From NCBI GenBank assembly GCA_018623495.1, contig JAAZVP010000019.1, forward strand, positions 1 to 44,049: DNA of 44,049 nucleotides, in the 5' to 3' direction. This DNA comes from Halothiobacillus sp. (lineage in GTDB: Bacteria > Pseudomonadota > Gammaproteobacteria > JAAZVP01). Shown here piece by piece: positions 43,677 through 44,049 of the stretch (its first letter is position 1; every line of letters begins with the position of its first letter). The translations under genes were made by a program, and so were the position numbers. The notes below the pieces were generated by a model. That model saw only the letters and a program-made list of their open reading frames with translations, did not search any database and was not told the DNA's origin.

Positions 43677-44049
43677 CAGGTTCTTCGCATTTTGCCGTTA
43701 AGCAGGGGGGCTGTAAGCGGCGTGATCGGGATTTCGCGTACCGTTCGGGCCGAACCTTTTTTCGGTTCTTCGCACTTTAGCGTGCCATCCCTCACCAGGA
43801 CACAGCAGAGGGGAATGCTTCTCGACAGGGTGCCAGGTGCCCCGGACCATTTGCCGTTGGTTCGGTCTTCTCGGGCGCTTGATCGTTGCACCCCGGGGCC
43901 CCTGCGCCTTGCCTCGTCGCCGGAGGATTGCCGGGTCGGAGCGACAGGGACGTCGCTCCGAGGCTCAGCGCGACACGACGTCGCGTCGAGCCGGCCCCGA
44001 GCCAGTCGGTGGTCGTGAGCCTTCGCGGTCGGACCGTGTCCGGCCTCGA
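43677..44049. other. Terminal region without a supported gene
   Basis: In 373 bp I see no credible coding region; frames at 43692-44018 (+) and 43676-43891 (-) lack ribosome sites, known motifs and codon pattern. It holds two copies of GGTTCTTCGCA (43679-43689 and 43764-43774), recalling ends of ISL3-family insertion sequences, and a hairpin CGGAGCGAC-agggac-GTCGCTCCG (43937-43960). Confidence 0.6.
43937..43960. repeat. REP-like hairpin CGGAGCGAC/GTCGCTCCG
   Basis: A perfect 9-bp inverted repeat with a 6-nt loop. It shares the GGAGCGAC core with the right arms of the elements at 1-617 but lacks the GTGGGAG end, so it may be a different REP class or a half element. Confidence 0.55.

Noticed and set aside
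43692-44018. 108-codon frame in the terminal region
   Set aside because: No ribosome site, no recognisable motif, and it crosses repeats and a hairpin.

Overview
The window is a 44-kb piece of chromosome from a very GC-rich bacterium, almost certainly a gammaproteobacterium. The order glyA-nrdR-ribD-ribE-ribB-ribH-nusB-thiL-pgpA, together with ettA, mltF, rimO, pgm and hemL, is typical of that class. The GC content, REP-like GTGGGAGCG elements and PhnD/GGDEF-EAL signalling genes would fit a Chromatiales/Ectothiorhodospirales-type lineage, but the genus cannot be read from the sequence. No phage, CRISPR array, tRNA or rRNA was seen, and coding density is high.

Layout. 1-617: tandem array of ~110-bp BIME-like repeats. 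659-3071 (-): lytic transglycosylase MltF and a lipoprotein nucleosidase-like protein. 3145-3891 (+): NlpE-domain protein. 3892-8877 (-): operon of a phosphate-type porin, a PhnD-like binding protein and a membrane GGDEF-EAL protein. 9049-11791 (+): hexose-6-phosphate mutarotase overlapping a heme-type ABC permease and ATPase. 11863-12251 (+): promoter with an overlapping Fur box and a cysteine-rich small protein. 12385-14980 (-): HDOD protein and EttA. 15175-18386 (+): VWA membrane protein and a Glu-Pro-repeat membrane protein. 18456-18956 (-): single-domain cNMP-binding protein. 19172-26596 (+): the glyA/nrdR/riboflavin/nusB/thiL/pgpA cluster, broken by one REP-like element before thiL. 26639-30781: PagL-like outer-membrane protein, MoaB, a secreted EEP-family protein, an amidoligase plus class-I glutamine amidotransferase pair, and a truncated GGDEF fragment. 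30791-33735: ferredoxin reductase-like protein, RimO, PGPGW membrane protein, CZB protein. 34063-35331 (+): metallophosphoesterase fused to a SLOG/molybdenum-carrier-like domain. 35354-40176: PilZ protein, Pgm, UMF1 transporter, BrkB/YihY protein. 40273-43613 (+): ThiD, ThiE, HemL and a cysteine-free thioredoxin-fold-like periplasmic protein, closed by a strong terminator. The last 373 bases hold no convincing gene.

How the genes work together. The central cluster makes one-carbon units (GlyA), regulates ribonucleotide reductase (NrdR), makes riboflavin (RibD, RibE, RibB, RibH), and makes thiamine pyrophosphate (ThiL, with ThiD and ThiE near the end). The RibB protein has a degenerate GTP cyclohydrolase II domain, so a separate ribA is expected elsewhere. 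Several proteins suggest c-di-GMP or cyclic-nucleotide signalling (GGDEF-EAL, HDOD, PilZ, cNMP, CZB). The least-explained parts are the porin/PhnD/GGDEF-EAL operon, the amidoligase-amidotransferase pair, the phosphoesterase-SLOG fusion, the VWA/EP-repeat pair, and the probably Fur-controlled cysteine-rich protein.
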